Shown piece by piece: positions 59,835 through 64,000 of a DNA stretch of 64,000 nucleotides. This DNA comes from PBB1 sp046154125 (GTDB taxonomy: Bacteria > Pseudomonadota > Gammaproteobacteria > Burkholderiales > Burkholderiaceae_C), in NCBI GenBank assembly GCA_046154125.1, contig JBJXEJ010000174.1, positions 60,860 to 124,859 of the forward strand. Direction: 5' to 3'. A program made the translations under genes and the position numbers. The stretch's first letter is position 1; the number at the start of each line of letters is the position of its first letter. A model generated the notes under the pieces. It had not been told where the DNA came from. It made no database searches and worked only from the letters and a program-made list of their open reading frames with translations.

Positions 59835-60839
59835 ATGAGTAAAAATGAACCTCTCGGGCTATGGGTAGACAGACCCAATGCCCTCGAAATCCTCGATCAC
59901 ATACGGAAAATCAATCCTGTCGCGGCCAAGCATTTCGAGAAACTAAAGTTCTTCGTAGAAAATGGTTACGTCATATTTGAATCTGCTGTCACGCATGCAA
60001 AGATTGACAAGTATCTTGACGAATTCGACAAGACCCTGCGGTCGGAGTCGGGCATGCTGGCCAGCGTTCCCATGGCAGGACCGCAGGACAAGAGTCTGAT
60101 CCCTGCACACGAAGCGACCCGGGGTGCACCGCTGACCAAGTACCTGGATACATACTGGATGGTACCGTCGGCCATTCCATTGATATTCAATCGCAATGCA
60201 CAGGAGTTCCTGTCCCTTATTTTCGAGGACAGCGTCTATGCCTTCCAGGGCCTGCATTTCGAGGTCGGGTCAACGCAGGCGATTCATCAGGACACCGCCT
60301 ACGTGGTCACCGAGCGACCACGCTCACTGGCAGCAAGCTGGTGTGCACTTGAAGACATACAGGCTGGCTCGGGAGAACTTATTTATTACGAAGGCAGCCA
60401 TCGACTGCCGGACTGGAAATACAGTGGAAAGTTCAAACACTTCAACCACGAGCGGGATGCACACCAGGAACATCTGGACCATCTTGCCTTTCTGAAATCA
60501 GAATCAGAAAAGCGAGGATTCCCCCTGAAGCGGTTTCTTCCCAGAAAAGGGGATGTCCTCATCTGGGCCGCAGATCTTGCGCATGGAGGTGCGCAGATAG
60601 AAAATCAGAACATCACAAGAAAATCACTGGTCACTCATTTCTGCCCAGGAAACCTCAAGCCTCATTATCTTCAGTATCTTCCCAAAACGCACCAGATCGC
60701 TCGTGAATACCCCGGCCTGGGCAAGGCATCGACTTTCTATTACCCTCCCGGCGATGCACCTGTTCAGAGAGATCTGCGATATTCGATCAAGTCGCTTCTC
60801 AGATCCTTGGCCAAACGGGCACGCCGACTCGGAAGGTAG
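59835..60839 (+). CDS. PhyH-type Fe(II)/2-oxoglutarate dioxygenase
   Basis: The 334-residue protein has the phytanoyl-CoA dioxygenase layout: His151/Asp153 (AIHQDTAYV), His250 (ADLAHGGAQI) and Arg262 (TRKSLVTHF) as iron and oxoglutarate ligands. PhyH-family enzymes hydroxylate lipids, secondary metabolites or sugars; the substrate cannot be named here. It uses more A/T-rich codons than its neighbours. It follows the acyltransferase by 72 bases on the same strand and precedes gspE. No clear ribosome-binding site is seen. Confidence 0.88.
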   Translation: MSKNEPLGLWVDRPNALEILDHIRKINPVAAKHFEKLKFFVENGYVIFESAVTHAKIDKYLDEFDKTLRSESGMLASVPMAGPQDKSLIPAHEATRGAPLTKYLDTYWMVPSAIPLIFNRNAQEFLSLIFEDSVYAFQGLHFEVGSTQAIHQDTAYVVTERPRSLAASWCALEDIQAGSGELIYYEGSHRLPDWKYSGKFKHFNHERDAHQEHLDHLAFLKSESEKRGFPLKRFLPRKGDVLIWAADLAHGGAQIENQNITRKSLVTHFCPGNLKPHYLQYLPKTHQIAREYPGLGKASTFYYPPGDAPVQRDLRYSIKSLLRSLAKRARRLGR

Positions 60840-60957
60840 CCCAAGCCCTCGGATGCTCCTGGCTGGATCGGCTGAGATAATCAGCGCCGGTTCGGATCTT
60901 CCGGCTCTTGCAGGGCAATGGCGACCCTGCAGACGTCGCGCTACATGAAGGACCCCC

Positions 60958-62668
<1,711 letters not shown>

Positions 62669-62676
<8 letters not shown>

Positions 62677-63913
62677 TTTCTCCTGGCGCGCGGCGGATCC
62701 CAGCGGCAAGCTGGTCGAAGGCCGCATCGACGCCAGCAGCGCGGCGCAGGCGATACAGTTGCTGCGCCAGCGAGGACTGCTGCCGCTGCGCATCGACGCG
62801 TCGTCAGGCGCAGGGCCGACTGAGTCGGACAGCACGCTGCCCGCGCTGGCACGGCGCAAGAGTTCGACCGGCAAGGGCCCGGTCAACACGGCGGATGTGC
62901 TGGCGATCACCTCCGAGCTTTCGGTGATGCTGCGCGCCGGTCTGGCGCTCGACAACGCCTTGCGAGTGCTGGTCGAGATGGGGCACCGACCCGCCGTGTC
63001 CGGCATGCTGCAGGGCATCCTCGAAGACGTCAAAGGCGGCAAGGCGTTGAGCCGCGCGCTCGAGAATCGCCGCAAGGTGTTCGGCGATTTCTACATCAGC
63101 ATGATCCGCTCGGGCGAGCTGAGCGGCCAGATCTCGACCGTGATGGAGCGCCTCGTCGAACACATGGAACGGCTGCGCGCACTGCGCGAGAACGTGATCT
63201 CGGCCTCGATCTACCCGGCGATCCTGCTCGGTGTGGCAATCCTCTCGATGATCGGCATGCTGGGTTTCGTGGTGCCCCAGTTCGAGAAGCTGTTCGTCGA
63301 CATGGGCGACGCATTGCCGATGCCGACCCGTCTGGTCATGGGGCTCGGCCGTGGGTTTTCCGAATACGGCCTCGTCGGCGGCCTGTTGCTGCTGGCAACC
63401 ATCTACGGCGCTGCGCGCTGGCTGCGCTCGCCGTACGGACGACAGTGGTGGCAATCGTCCGTCCTTCGGTTGCCGATCCTCGGGCCGCTGCTGGTCAAGT
63501 ACGAATTGACGCTCTTTTCACGCTCGCTGGGAACCCTGCTGGGAAATGGGGTTCCGATGGTGGCGGCGCTGAACATCGCCACCGAGACCGTCGGCAATAT
63601 CGTGCTCAAGTCCGCACTGACCCGCGTCACCCCCCTGGTCAAGAGCGGTACCCGCGTGTTCGATGCGATGTCGGCGACACAGGTGTTCGAACCGTTGGCC
63701 ATCAACCTGATGCGCGTCGGAGAAGAAACCGGACGCATGGGCACGATGATGATCGAGTTGGCCAACATCCTGAATCGCGATGTCGAGACCGGCATCAAGC
63801 GCGGCCTCACGCTGATCGAGCCCGCTCTGATCGTCATTCTGGGACTGTTGATCGGCGCGATCATCGTGTCGATACTGCTCGGCATTCTGTCGATCAATGA
63901 CCTCGCTGTCTGA
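62669..63913 (+). CDS. gspF: Type II secretion inner-membrane protein GspF
   Basis: The 414-residue polytopic protein is the inner-membrane platform of the type II system. It has two GspF domains (about 75-200 and 275-400) with motifs DVLAITSELSVMLRAGLALDNALR and LFSRSLGTLLGNGVPMVAAL and three membrane segments (about 177-197, 225-245, 385-410). It overlaps the gspE end by 8 bases, so translation is coupled. Confidence 0.93.
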
Positions 63914-63936
63914 TGCATTTCAACAAGGATTTCTCC

Positions 63937-64000
63937 ATGGTTTGCCCGTCACAACTCACGCCCAACCGAACCGCCGCGCGCGGCTTCACCCTGATCGAAC
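63937..64000 (+). CDS. gspG: Type II secretion pseudopilin GspG, first codons (cut by window edge)
   Basis: The visible 21 codons start MVCPSQLTPN and contain the prepilin peptidase site RG-FTLIE, cut after Gly with Phe as the mature first residue and Glu at +5. GGA lies 8 bases before the ATG. Position after gspF is that of gspG in type II secretion operons, although another pseudopilin cannot be excluded without the rest. Confidence 0.8.
   Translation, partial: MVCPSQLTPNRTAARGFTLIE

Overview
The window looks like the chromosome of a GC-rich betaproteobacterium of the order Burkholderiales, most likely in the Rubrivivax/Leptothrix/Ideonella neighbourhood. This is inferred from gene order (rubredoxin-pilGHIJ-chpA, thiD-hemL, a complete mra/dcw cluster ending in lpxC, rnpB beside htpX, pyrC-NYN-DUF3025, gltIJKL), a betaproteobacterial-type RNase P RNA and the dense GC-rich coding. 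No tRNA, rRNA, CRISPR array, insertion sequence or prophage was seen.

Layout. 1-5307 (minus): twitching/chemosensory operon rubA-pilG-pilH-pilI-pilJ-like-chpA/pilL, the last cut by the window edge. 5509-9898 (plus): a divergent ThiD-like kinase, hemL, the peptidoglycan-recycling ligase mpl and a YqiA-type esterase. 9899-29242 (minus): two tiny membrane proteins, lpxC, then the division and cell-wall cluster, transcribed mraZ-rsmH-ftsL-ftsI-murE-murF-mraY-murD-ftsW-murG-murC-ddlB-ftsQ-ftsA-ftsZ-lpxC. Most of its genes overlap or lie within about 15 bases. It is preceded by a recognisable promoter and four MraZ-type boxes.

29452-45500 (minus): NnrU-like membrane protein, a GGDEF-EAL c-di-GMP protein, an alpha carbonic anhydrase, a Bcr/CflA transporter, rnpB, htpX, DUF3025, a NYN nuclease, pyrC, a glutamate/aspartate ABC importer (gltIJKL) and an Atm1-type ABC exporter. 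45565-47178 (plus): YciA-like thioesterase and a membrane zinc-ribbon protein. 47207-53484 (minus): a fatty-acid beta-oxidation operon (acyl-CoA dehydrogenase, FadN-type bifunctional enzyme, thiolase, enoyl-CoA hydratase). 53704-54901 (plus): HNH protein and a glycine-zipper lipoprotein.

54914-60839 is the least ordinary part. It holds a TPR/2OG-Fe(II) oxygenase fusion and a membrane-anchored GH42-like protein on minus, then an OafA-type acyltransferase and a PhyH-type dioxygenase on plus. The last two are visibly richer in A/T than everything around them. The set suggests an accessory, possibly acquired, glycan- or lipid-modifying module, but its function is not known. 60958-64000 (plus) starts a type II secretion operon: gspE, gspF and the first codons of a pseudopilin.

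Functionally the window joins envelope building (murein, LPS, division), surface motility and secretion (Pil-Chp, T2SS, c-di-GMP) and housekeeping metabolism (haem, pyrimidine, fatty acid, amino-acid uptake).
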